64,000 nt of DNA from Myxococcus stipitatus (GCF_021412625.1 NZ_JAKCFI010000003.1:620001-684000), one strand, 5' to 3'. Counted from the first letter of the stretch, positions 26,417 through 34,353 are shown. Translations and numbers: made by a program. The notes: generated by a model not told the origin, from the letters alone.

Positions 26417-26824
26417 CTAGTGTTTCGGCTTGTCGACGACCTGCAGGTTGATGCCCGGGAACCCCAGGTCCTGCATGCTCTTGAAGACGCCGCGCACCTC
26501 GGAGTAGCGCACGCCGCGGTCGGCCTTCAGCACCACGGGCGAGTCCGGCTTCTTCTCGCGCAGGCTCTTCAGCTCGGCGATCAGCGCGTCCCGCTTCAGC
26601 TCCTTGCGGTCCAGGAAGAACGCTCCGTTGGCCGCCAGGCTCACCGTGGTGGGCTCCAGCTCCTTGTTCTCCTTGTCCGGATTCGAGGCGGTGGGCAGGT
26701 CCACCGAAGCGCCCGCTTCGATTTGAGGCGTGACGACCATGAAGATGATGAGGAGGACGAGCACCACGTCCACCAGCGGCGTCACGTTCATCTCCGGCGT
26801 CAGGCTGCTACGCCGGGCGGACAT
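26417..26824 (-). CDS. exbD: ExbD/TolR-type biopolymer transport protein (first copy)
   Basis: A 135-residue ExbD. A single helix bears the Asp ('MNVTPLVDVVLVLLIIFMVV'), followed by the periplasmic domain with 'NGAFFLDRKELKRDALIAEL' and 'LKADRGVRYSEVRGVFKSMQ'. Its start overlaps the end of exbB by 17 bases and it is followed nine bases later by a second exbD, so the motor subunits are tightly coupled. The periplasmic domain is clearly different from that of the second copy, so the two are not redundant copies of one sequence. Function: converts proton-motive force into TonB movement together with ExbB. Confidence 0.93.
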   Translation of the reverse strand: MSARRSSLTPEMNVTPLVDVVLVLLIIFMVVTPQIEAGASVDLPTASNPDKENKELEPTTVSLAANGAFFLDRKELKRDALIAELKSLREKKPDSPVVLKADRGVRYSEVRGVFKSMQDLGFPGINLQVVDKPKH

Positions 26825-27560
26825 CGAGCCCCTCCCGGCGGGCCACCGTCTCCGGGCCCGTGGCGACGGCGCCGTTGTTCACGCCCTGGCGCTTGTCCGA
26901 CGACGTGTCCTCCAGGTGGTCCATCAGCTCGCCGCGGGCCGTGTCCAGCGACAGCTGGAGCGCGTCCGCGCGCGTGGACAGGAAGTTGAACATCAGCACC
27001 GCGGGAATCGCGACGAGCAGGCCGAGCGCCGTGACGACGAGCGCCTCGGCGATACCGGCGGACACCGCGCCTAGGCCGCCGGAGCCTTCCTTGGCGATGC
27101 CGGAGAAGGCCTCGATGATGCCCACCACCGTGCCGAGCAGACCGACGAACGGCGCCACCGAACCCACCGTGGCGAGCACGGACATGCCGCGGCGCACGTC
27201 GGCGCTGACGCGCTCGTTGATGCGCACCAGCTCGCGGCGCGTCAGCTCCACCGGGCCCAGCTTGCCGGCCGGCTGACGGGACTTCGCGAGGAAGGTCTTC
27301 ATGCCGCCGCCGAGCAGGACGGCCAGGTGGCTGCCCTTGGTGGCCTCCGCCTCCTTCACCAGCTCCTCGTGCTGGTGCTGGGTGAGCAGCTGCCCGGCGC
27401 GCGCGGCGAAGCGGCGGGACACGTTGCGCGAGCGGAAGAAGACGAACAGGCGCTCGAAGAACACCGCCAGCGACGCGACGGCGAAGGCGATGAGCGTCCA
27501 GGCGATGCCCAGGGCGAACACGCCCATGTGGCTGTAGATGTCCCGAAGATTGAAATTCAT
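26808..27560 (-). CDS. exbB: ExbB/TolQ/MotA-type proton channel protein
   Basis: A 250-residue inner-membrane protein with three membrane segments: near the N-terminus ('LGIAWTLIAFAVASLAVFFE'), and two after residue 130 ('LATVGSVAPFVGLLGTVVGI' and 'ALVVTALGLLVAIPAVLMFN'). The last two carry the conserved Thr/Pro/Gly pattern of ExbB/TolQ. Cytoplasmic loop residues 40-130 are charged. It lies 42 bases after tonB and overlaps the first exbD by 17 bases. It builds the pentameric motor that, with ExbD, energises TonB. The identity as ExbB rather than TolQ rests on its operon partner tonB and the TonB-dependent receptor downstream. Confidence 0.93.
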   Translation of the reverse strand: MNFNLRDIYSHMGVFALGIAWTLIAFAVASLAVFFERLFVFFRSRNVSRRFAARAGQLLTQHQHEELVKEAEATKGSHLAVLLGGGMKTFLAKSRQPAGKLGPVELTRRELVRINERVSADVRRGMSVLATVGSVAPFVGLLGTVVGIIEAFSGIAKEGSGGLGAVSAGIAEALVVTALGLLVAIPAVLMFNFLSTRADALQLSLDTARGELMDHLEDTSSDKRQGVNNGAVATGPETVARREGLDVRPA

Positions 27561-27602
27561 GACGAGTAGCTCCTGGGGGGCAGGGCGGGTGAGACGGACG
27601 GC

Positions 27603-28376
27603 CTACGACTTGAGACGGAATGGAACCTTGAAGATGCGGAACACGGCGGTGGGCCGGCCCTCGACGACCGCGGGCTTGAAGCGCCAGCTCTTCACGGCCG
27701 CGAGCGCCGCGCTGGCGAACGGCTCGTCGCCGCGCATGACCTTGAGCTGCGTGACGCGCCCATCCACCTCGACGACACCCTTGAGGATGACCATGCCCTC
27801 CAATCCCTTGGAGCGCGCGTCAGCGGGATAGTCGGGGATGAGGTTGGACTCGAGCGGCTCGGGAGGCGTGGCGGATTCGGGGAGGTTGATGGGCGCCGCG
27901 CGGCCACCGCCGCCGGCCAGGCCCTCGCCCGCGCCGGTGCCACCCACCACGCCGCCCGGGACGAGCGAGCCCGTGCCACCCACGGCGATGGGCGCGGCGG
28001 CCACCGTCTCCCGCTCCGCCTCGGGCGGCTTGTCGAGCGGCACCGTGGTGGGCGCGACGATGGGCGCCGGCGTCACCACCGGCACCGCGGGCGGCGGCGC
28101 CTTGGCGACGGCGGGCGGCGCGGCCTTGGGCGCGAGCCTCGGCTTGGGAGGGGGCGGCGGAGGAGGCGGAGGCGGCTTCACCTCGACGACAGGCGGCGGG
28201 GGCGGACGGAAGACGACGTCCGTCCCCTTCTTCTCCTGGATGACCTCGCGGACCTTGCCCGCCGCGGAGACGACCGCGACGCCGATGAGGACGAACACCC
28301 CGACCGAGGCCGTGGTGGAGAGCGCGAACCGCCGCGCCGAGTGGACATCCGTGGCGCTGTCGAACGTTTCGAACAT
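27603..28376 (-). CDS. tonB: TonB energy-transducing protein
   Basis: A 257-residue TonB. The N-terminal helix 'FALSTTASVGVFVLIGVAVV' anchors it in the inner membrane. A Pro-rich span of ~100 residues crosses the periplasm, with a run of prolines near residue 60-80 ('VVEVKPPPPPPPPPPKPRL'). The C-terminal domain contains 'NLIPDYPADARSKGLEGMVI' and 'LKVMRGDEPFASAALAAVKS' through 'WRFKPAVVEG', the classic TonB_C signature that grips the TonB box of the receptor. It is the first gene of the six-gene module. A -10-like CTATAT lies about 12-17 bases before the ATG (minus strand, 28393-28388), which would give a very short leader. No strong ribosome site was seen. Confidence 0.93.
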   Translation of the reverse strand: MFETFDSATDVHSARRFALSTTASVGVFVLIGVAVVSAAGKVREVIQEKKGTDVVFRPPPPPVVEVKPPPPPPPPPPKPRLAPKAAPPAVAKAPPPAVPVVTPAPIVAPTTVPLDKPPEAERETVAAAPIAVGGTGSLVPGGVVGGTGAGEGLAGGGGRAAPINLPESATPPEPLESNLIPDYPADARSKGLEGMVILKGVVEVDGRVTQLKVMRGDEPFASAALAAVKSWRFKPAVVEGRPTAVFRIFKVPFRLKS

Positions 28377-28423
28377 GGCTGGGCCGCATATAGCGACGCC
28401 ATGTCGCAGGGGTGTTCTGGCCC

Positions 28424-28463
28424 CGTGACACTTCGAAGCCAGCCGGATGACGGAAGCGTCACG
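28424..28463 (-). terminator. Hairpin at the 3' end of the GT87-like gene
   Basis: CCGTGAC-A-CTTC (28423-28434) pairs with GAAG-C-GTCACG (28453-28463), leaving an 18-base loop and one mismatch. It overlaps the GT87 stop codon and precedes the tonB promoter, so it may insulate the TonB operon. Confidence 0.3.
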
Positions 28464-29715
28464 AAGCGCGCATGCCACGCAGGGCGCGCGGCAGGCGAGC
28501 GAGCACTCCACCCGGTGTCACGGCGCGGGGCGCGCCCGCGCGCTTCACCTGCCACAGCGCGGCGATCAGCAACGCGCCGTAGGCGAGCGTGAAGGGCCGC
28601 GCGAGCAGCACGCTCCGGGACCATTCGCCCAGGCCCGTGTCGGACACGAGCGCGCCCACGACGGCGATCATCCCCACCAGCGCGAGGTTGGGGCGGTAGC
28701 GCCCCTCCGTCATGGCTCGCGCCAGCGGCCACGCGAGCACGAAGTTGGCGCGCCAGGCCAGCGGTGACAGGAGCGTCACGCCCAGGCAACAGACCGCGAG
28801 CAGGTCCGCGGGGCCGGGGCGCGCCCACACCACCGCGACCAGGAACAGGGCGATGGCGGCGGCCTGCGCCAGGGTGATGGCGGAGGACGGGGGCGTGACG
28901 TCGCTCGGGTAGAAGAGCGACAGCAGCAGCGAGGGCAGGCCCTGCGCGTTGCCGGCCAGCACCCAGGGTGGGGTGGTGCGGGCGAGCGTCTCGCTCCACA
29001 GGTGGAGCTGGGTGAGCGTGCCGTCCCATCCATAACGGGCGAGTGTCGGCAGGGAGAGCAGCAGGCCGAAGGCGGCGGTGGCGCCGATGACGCGCCAGTG
29101 GCGGCGCCACAGGAAGAAGAGGCCGACGAGCGCCGCGGGGGGCTTGAGGAGGAACGCGATGGCGAACGCGGCGCCGGGGCGCCACACCTGCCCCCGCTCC
29201 GCGCCGAGCGCCGCGACGACGACGAGCAGCAGCATGACGACGTCGACCTGGCCGTAGAACAGCTCGAAGGTGAAGGCGGGGAGCAGCGCGATGGTGGCGA
29301 GGGGAGGGCCCCAGTCCCACGAGCTGGCCTCGCCGGGGCCGTGCTGCTCGCGGCGCGTGAGGCGCGCCACGGCGACGAGCGCCAGGATGGAGCCCACGTT
29401 CCACAGCGCCACCGCCAGCCGCGCGGGCAGCACGGTGAAGGGGAGGAAGAGGGGCGCGGTGATGGGCGCGTACTTGAACGGCATGGTGCCGTCGGACACG
29501 CGGTAGAGGTCGGTGCCCTCGAGGAAGCGCTCGGCGGCGGTGAGGTAGACGCGGAAGTCCACGCCCCGGCGCGGGTGCTGGCCCACCGCGACGGCGGCCA
29601 CCAGCAGCACGGCCAGCACCAGCCACCACAGCCACCGCGCCCACTTCGAGGTCATGAGGTCGGAAGGGCTCGGCGTGTCATCGAGGGCCGAGGCCGATTG
29701 GGAAGAGGACGTCAC
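28459..29715 (-). CDS. GT87 / DUF2029-type membrane glycosyltransferase
   Basis: A 418-residue polytopic protein with about ten membrane helices. It resembles the GT-C family GT87 (polyprenyl-phosphate-mannose-dependent alpha-mannosyltransferases of actinobacteria and relatives, formerly DUF2029). 'RGVDFRVYLTAAERFLEGTD' just after the first helix is the loop with the catalytic Asp (here 'VDFRVY'). 'PFKYAPITAPLFLP' and 'LYRVSDGTMPFKY' are also typical. The start is GTG 29715 with GGAGG eight bases upstream; ATG 29655 is weaker. It would use a lipid-linked sugar on the periplasmic side, but donor and acceptor are unknown. It lies upstream of tonB but separated by a hairpin. A homologue in the 47.7-kb locus is not obvious. 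Confidence 0.78.
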   Translation of the reverse strand: MTSSSQSASALDDTPSPSDLMTSKWARWLWWLVLAVLLVAAVAVGQHPRRGVDFRVYLTAAERFLEGTDLYRVSDGTMPFKYAPITAPLFLPFTVLPARLAVALWNVGSILALVAVARLTRREQHGPGEASSWDWGPPLATIALLPAFTFELFYGQVDVVMLLLVVVAALGAERGQVWRPGAAFAIAFLLKPPAALVGLFFLWRRHWRVIGATAAFGLLLSLPTLARYGWDGTLTQLHLWSETLARTTPPWVLAGNAQGLPSLLLSLFYPSDVTPPSSAITLAQAAAIALFLVAVVWARPGPADLLAVCCLGVTLLSPLAWRANFVLAWPLARAMTEGRYRPNLALVGMIAVVGALVSDTGLGEWSRSVLLARPFTLAYGALLIAALWQVKRAGAPRAVTPGGVLARLPRALRGMRAS

Positions 29716-30021
29716 GGCGCCAGCCTCCAGTCCGAGCGGGCAGGAGAAGGGAGGAGGCCTTTCACGCGAAGTGAGGGCCGGGGGCGGAGCGGGCCGTGGA
29801 GTTGGAACGGCCTCGAGGCGTCGACGGTCATCGAGGATGCTGGGAGCGGGGGAGGACGTTCACCATTTCACGCCGACGCCCTACCCGGCAACGGCCTCTC
29901 ATGTGTCGCGGGCGCGAGGTCCCCCGCAGGGCTCGGCCGCCAGGTGTCCGCCGCGCGCGTCGAGCGGGAGCGCCGTGTACCCCGATGTGAGGAGTCCTCG
30001 GCGCTTCAGGCGGCGCGCGGC
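29716..30021. other. Intergenic region without a recognised gene
   Basis: These 306 bases lie between the unknown protein (30022-30555) and the GT87-like gene, both leftward. Near 29756-29780 a weak stem (GGCCT-TTCAC against GTGA-GGGCC) could end the upstream transcript. GGAGG for the GT87 start is at about 29724-29728. No other signal was found. Confidence 0.35.
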
Positions 30022-30555
30022 TCAACGCGGAGGCCATGGCTCCGTGTAGCGCGCGAGCTCCTCGTGTTGGAGGGTGCCCTCGGCGACATCGACCCGAACG
30101 GCGAGCAGCCTCCAGGCGCGTCCCGTGGGTGGGACGGGGCCTTCGAGGCCAGGGGTCTTGAGCACCTGGTACTCCAGCGTCCGGCCATCGAACCGCGGTG
30201 AGCGCAGCAGTCCGACCATGCCCTTGTCCGCGACGACCTCCTCCATGAAGGCCCCTGGGGTCACCCTGATGCCGAGCCTGTGCTCCGTGTTGAAGGCATC
30301 CGCGAAGCCCGACGCATCGGCGGTGGCGGCGGCCCGCCGCTGGTCCCAGGTGAATCGCTCCAGGGCCTGGACGAGCGAATCATGGAGGAACAGGTCCGCC
30401 TCCTCCGGCGCGCGCACGCCCCACCAGGTGTCCAGGTCCCGCGAGCCACCGTCATAGGACGTCGAGTTCTCCGAGAGTCGAACATGGACCAGGTCGCGGC
30501 CGTCGATGGAGGTGCATCGACGCAGGCCCAGCTGCTTGTAGAACGGCTCGATCAT
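30022..30555 (-). CDS. Hypothetical protein, soluble, unrecognised family
   Basis: A 177-residue acidic protein with no signal peptide or membrane helix. Codon use fits the neighbourhood, and the antisense frames are less plausible, so it is probably real. It begins 'MIEPFYKQLGLRRCTSIDGR' and contains 'DTWWGVRAPEEADLFLHDSL' and 'LERFTWDQRRAAATADASGF'; the C-terminal half has alternating strand-like segments ('RTLEYQVLKTPG', 'RAWRLLAVRVDVAEG'). I do not recognise the family and name no function. It might be an immunity-like or phage-defence protein, but nothing in the sequence supports that over anything else. It is the only gene between two intergenic gaps, leftward, upstream of GT87. Confidence 0.6.
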   Translation of the reverse strand: MIEPFYKQLGLRRCTSIDGRDLVHVRLSENSTSYDGGSRDLDTWWGVRAPEEADLFLHDSLVQALERFTWDQRRAAATADASGFADAFNTEHRLGIRVTPGAFMEEVVADKGMVGLLRSPRFDGRTLEYQVLKTPGLEGPVPPTGRAWRLLAVRVDVAEGTLQHEELARYTEPWPPR

Positions 30556-30640
30556 GGCCTCTCCGGAGGCGTGGGAGCCCCGACTCTAGGGGCCGCGCTC
30601 CGGGAGGCACAGGGGGGACACCGCGAGATGGGAGTGACTC

Positions 30641-32032
30641 TCAAAGTCCGTAGGCCTCCAGCAGCCGTAGCCACACCTCGCTCATCGTCGGGAACGACGG
30701 GACCGCGTGCCAGAGCGTATCGAGCGACACCTCGCCCGCGACGGCGATGGTGGCCGCGTGCAGCATCTCGCCCACCTCGGGGCCGGTGAAGGTGGCGCCC
30801 ACGACGACGCGGCGCTTCTCGTCCACGACGAGCTTCGCGGTGCCCGTCAAGTCCCGGCCCAGCAGCGACGTCCCGGTCACCTTGCCCAATTCGTATTGCA
30901 CCGTGCGGACGGGCAGCCCCGCCTTGCGCGCCCGCTCCTCCGTCAGCCCCACGCTCGCCACCTGGGGATGGGTGAAGATGACCTGCGGTGTCGCCTTCGT
31001 GTCCGCCCAGGCGCGCACCTGCTTGCCCGCGATGACGTCGCCCACCAGCCGCGCCTGGTACTTGCCCATGTGCGTGAGCATGTTGCGGCCGTTGACGTCG
31101 CCGCACGCGTAGAGCCAGTCCCCCTCCACGCCCTTCGCGCGCAGCTGGTCGTCCACCTCGACCACCGCTCCAGGCTTCAGCCCCACTGTCTCCAGCCCGA
31201 GCGCGTCCGTGCGAGGCACGCGCCCCATGGCCACCAGGAGCGCGTCCCCGCGCAGCGCCTCGCCGCTCTCGAGCGTCACCGTCGCCTCGCCCGTCCCCCC
31301 GGGACGGCTCACGTGCGAGATCCGGGCCTCGAGCATCACCTTCACGCCCGCGTCGCGCAGCGCCCGCGCCACCTGCTCGCCGACGAAGGGCTCGAAGCGC
31401 CCCAGCAGCGCCTTGCCGCGCTCCACCAGCGTCACCTCCGCGCCCAGCGCGCGCCAGGCCTGTGCCAGCTCCACGGCCACCACGCCGCCGCCGAGCACCA
31501 GCAGGCGCCGCGGCACCTGCTTCGCGCCGGTGCCCTCGCGGTTGTCCCAGGGCTTCGCCTCCTTCAGCCCCGGGATGTCCGGGACGCGGGGGCGGCTGCC
31601 GGTGGCGAGCACCACCGCGCGGCGCGCTTCCAGTTCGCGCACGCCGCCGTCCTTCGCCTCGACGCGCACCTTGCGCGGGCCGGCGAGCTTGCCGTGGCCG
31701 CGCACCACCGTGAGCTTCGCGCCCTCGGCCCACTTCGCCTGCGATTCGTCGTTGTAGTAGCCGACCATGGCGTCGCGGTGCTCCAACACCGCGCTGGCGA
31801 CGAGCGGGCCCTTGACGGCCTCGCGCGCGCCGGGCGAGTGCTGCGCCAGCCACACGGCCTCGCCCGGCCGCAGCAGCGCCTTGCTCGGGACGCAGGCCCA
31901 GTAGGAGCACTCGCCGCCGAGCAGCTCGTGCTCCACGAGCGCGACGGACAGTCCGGTCGCCGCGGCCCTCGCCGCCGCGTTCTCCCCCGAGGGGCCTCCA
32001 CCCAGCACCACCACATCGAAGCCTTCCGCCAT
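30641..32032 (-). CDS. Class I pyridine nucleotide-disulfide oxidoreductase (dihydrolipoyl / mercuric reductase-like)
   Basis: A 463-residue FAD enzyme. The N-terminus has the FAD Rossmann motif 'DVVVLGGGPSGENAAARAA' and the redox-active disulfide in 'GGECSYWACVPSKALL' (Cys-x4-Cys; the usual GGTCLNVGCIPSK is replaced by a variant with Tyr-Trp). The NAD(P) domain starts at 'LLVLGGGVVAVELAQAWRAL'. The flavin-binding 'WLYACGDVNGRNMLTHMGKY' follows, and the interface domain ends with 'LWHAVPSFPTMSEVWLRLLE', containing the catalytic His in the 'HAVP-TxSE' form. Lipoamide dehydrogenase, mercuric reductase and glutathione/trypanothione reductase relatives all share this layout. The unusual disulfide context means the disulfide substrate is unknown. 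It stands divergent from the RbfA-RtcB pair. Confidence 0.9.
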   Translation of the reverse strand: MAEGFDVVVLGGGPSGENAAARAAATGLSVALVEHELLGGECSYWACVPSKALLRPGEAVWLAQHSPGAREAVKGPLVASAVLEHRDAMVGYYNDESQAKWAEGAKLTVVRGHGKLAGPRKVRVEAKDGGVRELEARRAVVLATGSRPRVPDIPGLKEAKPWDNREGTGAKQVPRRLLVLGGGVVAVELAQAWRALGAEVTLVERGKALLGRFEPFVGEQVARALRDAGVKVMLEARISHVSRPGGTGEATVTLESGEALRGDALLVAMGRVPRTDALGLETVGLKPGAVVEVDDQLRAKGVEGDWLYACGDVNGRNMLTHMGKYQARLVGDVIAGKQVRAWADTKATPQVIFTHPQVASVGLTEERARKAGLPVRTVQYELGKVTGTSLLGRDLTGTAKLVVDEKRRVVVGATFTGPEVGEMLHAATIAVAGEVSLDTLWHAVPSFPTMSEVWLRLLEAYGL

Positions 32033-32557
32033 GCGCGCGTCCCTCGTCGTCCGGTGCCTGCGTACGCAGGACCCGGGTCACGGCCAATCCCGCTGGAGGC
32101 TCGTCGTCGGATGGTGGAAAGAGGGGGTGGCGGCCAGCGAACATCGGCCTCGTTCCCGGGGGTGGGGAGACGCCGGTCGCTGTCCTCCAGCCGACGGACG
32201 CCTTGTCTGGAGGGACACCCCGTCAGGCCCAGGCGGGCGTGTCCGTCAGGGCCGCGCCCGGCCAGGATGGCCGACGGGGCGACGACGGTCCGCGCCATGC
32301 GAGGCGCGGCGGGAGGTGTGCCATGGGGACTGTACTCAACGGTGTCTCGGGTCGCTTCGCGTCGCGCCGGCGCCTCCACGGGTGAGCGCCTTCCTCTCCG
32401 ACCTTCGAGGTCGGAGGGTTGAAGCGGGCTTCATTCCTCGCATGCGTCGAGGTGAGCGCGGAGCGGTTTGTCGTGCATCCCGGCCGTCGTGTGGCTTGCG
32501 TCGCCCTCGAGGGACGCGAGGCCCGCGCATGGCCTGCTGAGAACCGTCCAGCCACGC
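32033..32557. other. Divergent intergenic region with a strong hairpin
   Basis: These 525 bases separate the disulfide reductase (leftward) from the rbfA-like gene (rightward). The open frames that cover it have no ribosome site or recognisable domain. The main feature is the 21-base hairpin at 32396-32416. I found no sigma-54-type site (TGGCAC-N5-TTGC), which is worth stating because rtc genes are sigma-54-controlled in enteric bacteria. Confidence 0.45.
32396..32416 (+). promoter_or_regulatory. 9-bp stem with TCG loop in the leader of the rbfA-like / rtcB pair
   Basis: CTCCGACCT-TCG-AGGTCGGAG is a perfect stem-loop, extendable by C-G pairs and one wobble on the outside. There is no gene upstream on this strand to terminate. 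It lies about 140 bases before the RbfA-like start, so it is likely a leader structure of that pair if the promoter is further upstream; it could also be processed as a small RNA. Confidence 0.4.
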
Positions 32558-33016
32558 ATGTCTTCTTCCAGGAATCGTCGTTCCCGCGCGTCGCGTCGCC
32601 GCGATGTCGCCACGTCGTCGTTCTCGCTGTCCCCTTCCGACTCCCTCAACGCGCGTCACCTGCGCGTGCAGTCCTCTCTTTCCCAGGAGGTCGCCCGGCT
32701 CTTCCGGAGCGAGCTGGCGGACCCTCGCCTCGAGGGCGTCTCGCCCGTGTCGTTCGAGCTGACGCCGGATGGCCGCCTGGCGCGTATCGGCTACACCCTC
32801 ACGCCGGAGGCCCAGGCCGCTGGACCGCGCGTGGCGCAACAGGCCCTGGAGCGGGCGAGCGGCTACCTGCGCTCGCGCCTGGCCGAGCTCCTCGACCTCA
32901 AGCGGGTGCCAGGATTGAAGTTCATCTTCATCGGCGTGGCGGAGCCCTCGCTCGAGCCTCCTCGCGACGCGTTCGGACCCGGAGCGGACGAGGACCCGGA
33001 AGGCGGTGGGCGATGA
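32558..33016 (+). CDS. RbfA-like ribosome-binding factor
   Basis: A 152-residue protein of the RbfA family (30S maturation factor that binds near the 5' end of 16S rRNA; KH-like fold). The core is 'LRVQSSLSQEVARLFRSELA' then 'DPRLEGVSPVSFELTPDG', 'GYTLTPEAQAAGPRVAQQAL' and 'ERASGYLRSRLAELLDLKRV', closing with 'PGLKFIFIGVAEPS'. Compared with RbfA (~120 residues) it has a ~40-residue Arg/Ser-rich front ('MSSSRNRRSRASRRRDVATS'). It is not beside infB or truB, where the housekeeping rbfA normally is, so it may be a second, specialised copy; whether another copy exists is not visible. The ATG at 32558 has no clear ribosome site. Its stop overlaps the RtcB start by four bases. Confidence 0.75.
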   Translation: MSSSRNRRSRASRRRDVATSSFSLSPSDSLNARHLRVQSSLSQEVARLFRSELADPRLEGVSPVSFELTPDGRLARIGYTLTPEAQAAGPRVAQQALERASGYLRSRLAELLDLKRVPGLKFIFIGVAEPSLEPPRDAFGPGADEDPEGGGR

Positions 33017-34170
33017 GCCCGCGCCGGCTCGAACCGGAGGCGGGCGCGGTCCCCATCCTCGTCTGGACGCGGACGTTGCCACCGGGCGCGGAGAAGCAGC
33101 TGCGTCACATCGCCGCCCAGCCGTATGTCGTCGAGCACGTGGCCGCCATGCCGGACCTGCACGTCGCCGAGGGCCTCGCCGTGGGCACCGTCTTCGCCAC
33201 CGAGCACCACGTCGTGCCCGGCGCGCTCGGTGGGGACCTGGGCTGCGGCGTGAGCGCGCACCGCTTCCCGTTCCCCGCCGCGTCGCTCGGGCGGGACGTC
33301 CTGGCGCGGCTGCTCACGCGGCTGGCCCAGGAGGTGCCCGTGGGCGACGCCGTGCACCGGGGGCGGGGGCTCTCGCTCCCGCCGGAGCTGGAGTCGCCCG
33401 GGTTGTCCACCCAGAAGCTCGCGCGCGCGTGGGAGCGGCTGGCGCCGCGTCACCTGGGCACGCTCGGGGGCGGCAACCACTTCCTGGAGCTGGACCGGGA
33501 CGCGGGCGGCGACCTCTGGCTGCTCTTGCACACAGGCTCGCGCGGCGTGGGCGCGGCCATCGCCGACCACCACCTCCGCGTGGCCCGGGCGTCGGGGGAG
33601 GGGAGTCTGCCAGGGCTGGACGTGCGCACACCGGAGGGCGCCGCGTGCCTGGCGGACGTGGCGCTCGCCTGCCGCTTCGCCCGGGCCAACCGCGACGCGC
33701 TGGCGGCTCGCGCGGTGGCCCTCGTCGCGGAGGAACTCGGCGTGGCGCCGGACGTCGCCGCCACGGTGGACGTCCACCACAACCACGTCGCGCGCGAGAC
33801 GCACTTCGGCCGTCCGCTGTGGATCCACCGCAAGGGCGCGGTGGGCCTCGCGGCGGGCGAGCGGGGCCTCGTCCCCGGCTCCATGGGCACCGCCTCCTAC
33901 GTGGTGGAGGGGCTCGCGGAGCCGCGCGCGTTCCGCTCCTGCTCGCACGGCGCGGGACGCGTCCTCTCCCGCCGCGAGGCACGGGAGCGCATCCGCCCGC
34001 AGGCGCTGGCCCATGCGCTGCGTCGTGTGGTGTTCGACGCCGGGCGCGCGGCCGCCCTGGTGGAGGAGGCCCCCGCCGCCTATCGCGACATCGCGGAGGT
34101 GCTGGAGGACGAGGCGGACCTCGTCACCCCCCGCCTGCGGCTGACCCCGCTCGCCGTCCTCAAGGGCTGA
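33013..34170 (+). CDS. rtcB: RtcB-family RNA ligase
   Basis: A 385-residue RtcB. RtcB joins 2',3'-cyclic phosphate or 3'-phosphate RNA ends to 5'-OH ends with GTP and Mn2+. The catalytic set is visible: 'PDLHVAEGLAVGTVFAT' near residue 47, 'GGDLGCGV' with Asp75 and Cys78 (metal ligands), 'GTLGGGNHFLELD' with Asn155/His156, 'HTGSRGVG', 'HNHVARE' (256-262), 'HRKGA' and 'SCSHGAGR' with His312, the residue that is guanylylated in known RtcB. It ends soon after 'LTPLAVLKG'. It overlaps the RbfA-like gene by ATGA, so the two are translationally coupled. There is no rtcA or archease gene here. A strong hairpin follows the stop. Confident in the family; the RNA substrate is inferred from the partner. 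Confidence 0.92.
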   Translation: MSPRRLEPEAGAVPILVWTRTLPPGAEKQLRHIAAQPYVVEHVAAMPDLHVAEGLAVGTVFATEHHVVPGALGGDLGCGVSAHRFPFPAASLGRDVLARLLTRLAQEVPVGDAVHRGRGLSLPPELESPGLSTQKLARAWERLAPRHLGTLGGGNHFLELDRDAGGDLWLLLHTGSRGVGAAIADHHLRVARASGEGSLPGLDVRTPEGAACLADVALACRFARANRDALAARAVALVAEELGVAPDVAATVDVHHNHVARETHFGRPLWIHRKGAVGLAAGERGLVPGSMGTASYVVEGLAEPRAFRSCSHGAGRVLSRREARERIRPQALAHALRRVVFDAGRAAALVEEAPAAYRDIAEVLEDEADLVTPRLRLTPLAVLKG

Positions 34171-34181
34171 GGCCCCCTCGC

Positions 34182-34212
34182 CTCGGCCCGGGGACGTCCC
34201 TCCCGGGCCGAG
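34182..34212 (+). terminator. Terminator of the rbfA-like / rtcB pair
   Basis: CTCGGCCCGGG (34182-34192) pairs perfectly with CCCGGGCCGAG (34202-34212), an 11-bp stem with a 9-base loop, starting 11 bases after the rtcB stop. There is no T-run. Confidence 0.65.
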
Positions 34213-34353
34213 CCCGGCCTCGTGCCGATACGCGGGGACGCGATGCGTTCACTCCAAGTGGAATCCTGGGCTCCGGAGGCTGTCCGGTATCGGCTCTTTC
34301 CGGGGTTGATCCGCGTCGTGGGGTGGGACGGCTCCGACCTGCGTCAGAGTGGG

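Noticed and set aside
32033..32557. RtcR/sigma-54-type control of rtcB
   Set aside because: No TGGCAC-N5-TTGC site was found and no rtcR gene is adjacent.
33013..34170. Frame extended upstream to 32419 for RtcB
   Set aside because: RtcB similarity begins at 33013; the upstream part overlaps the rbfA-like gene in another frame and is not conserved-looking.
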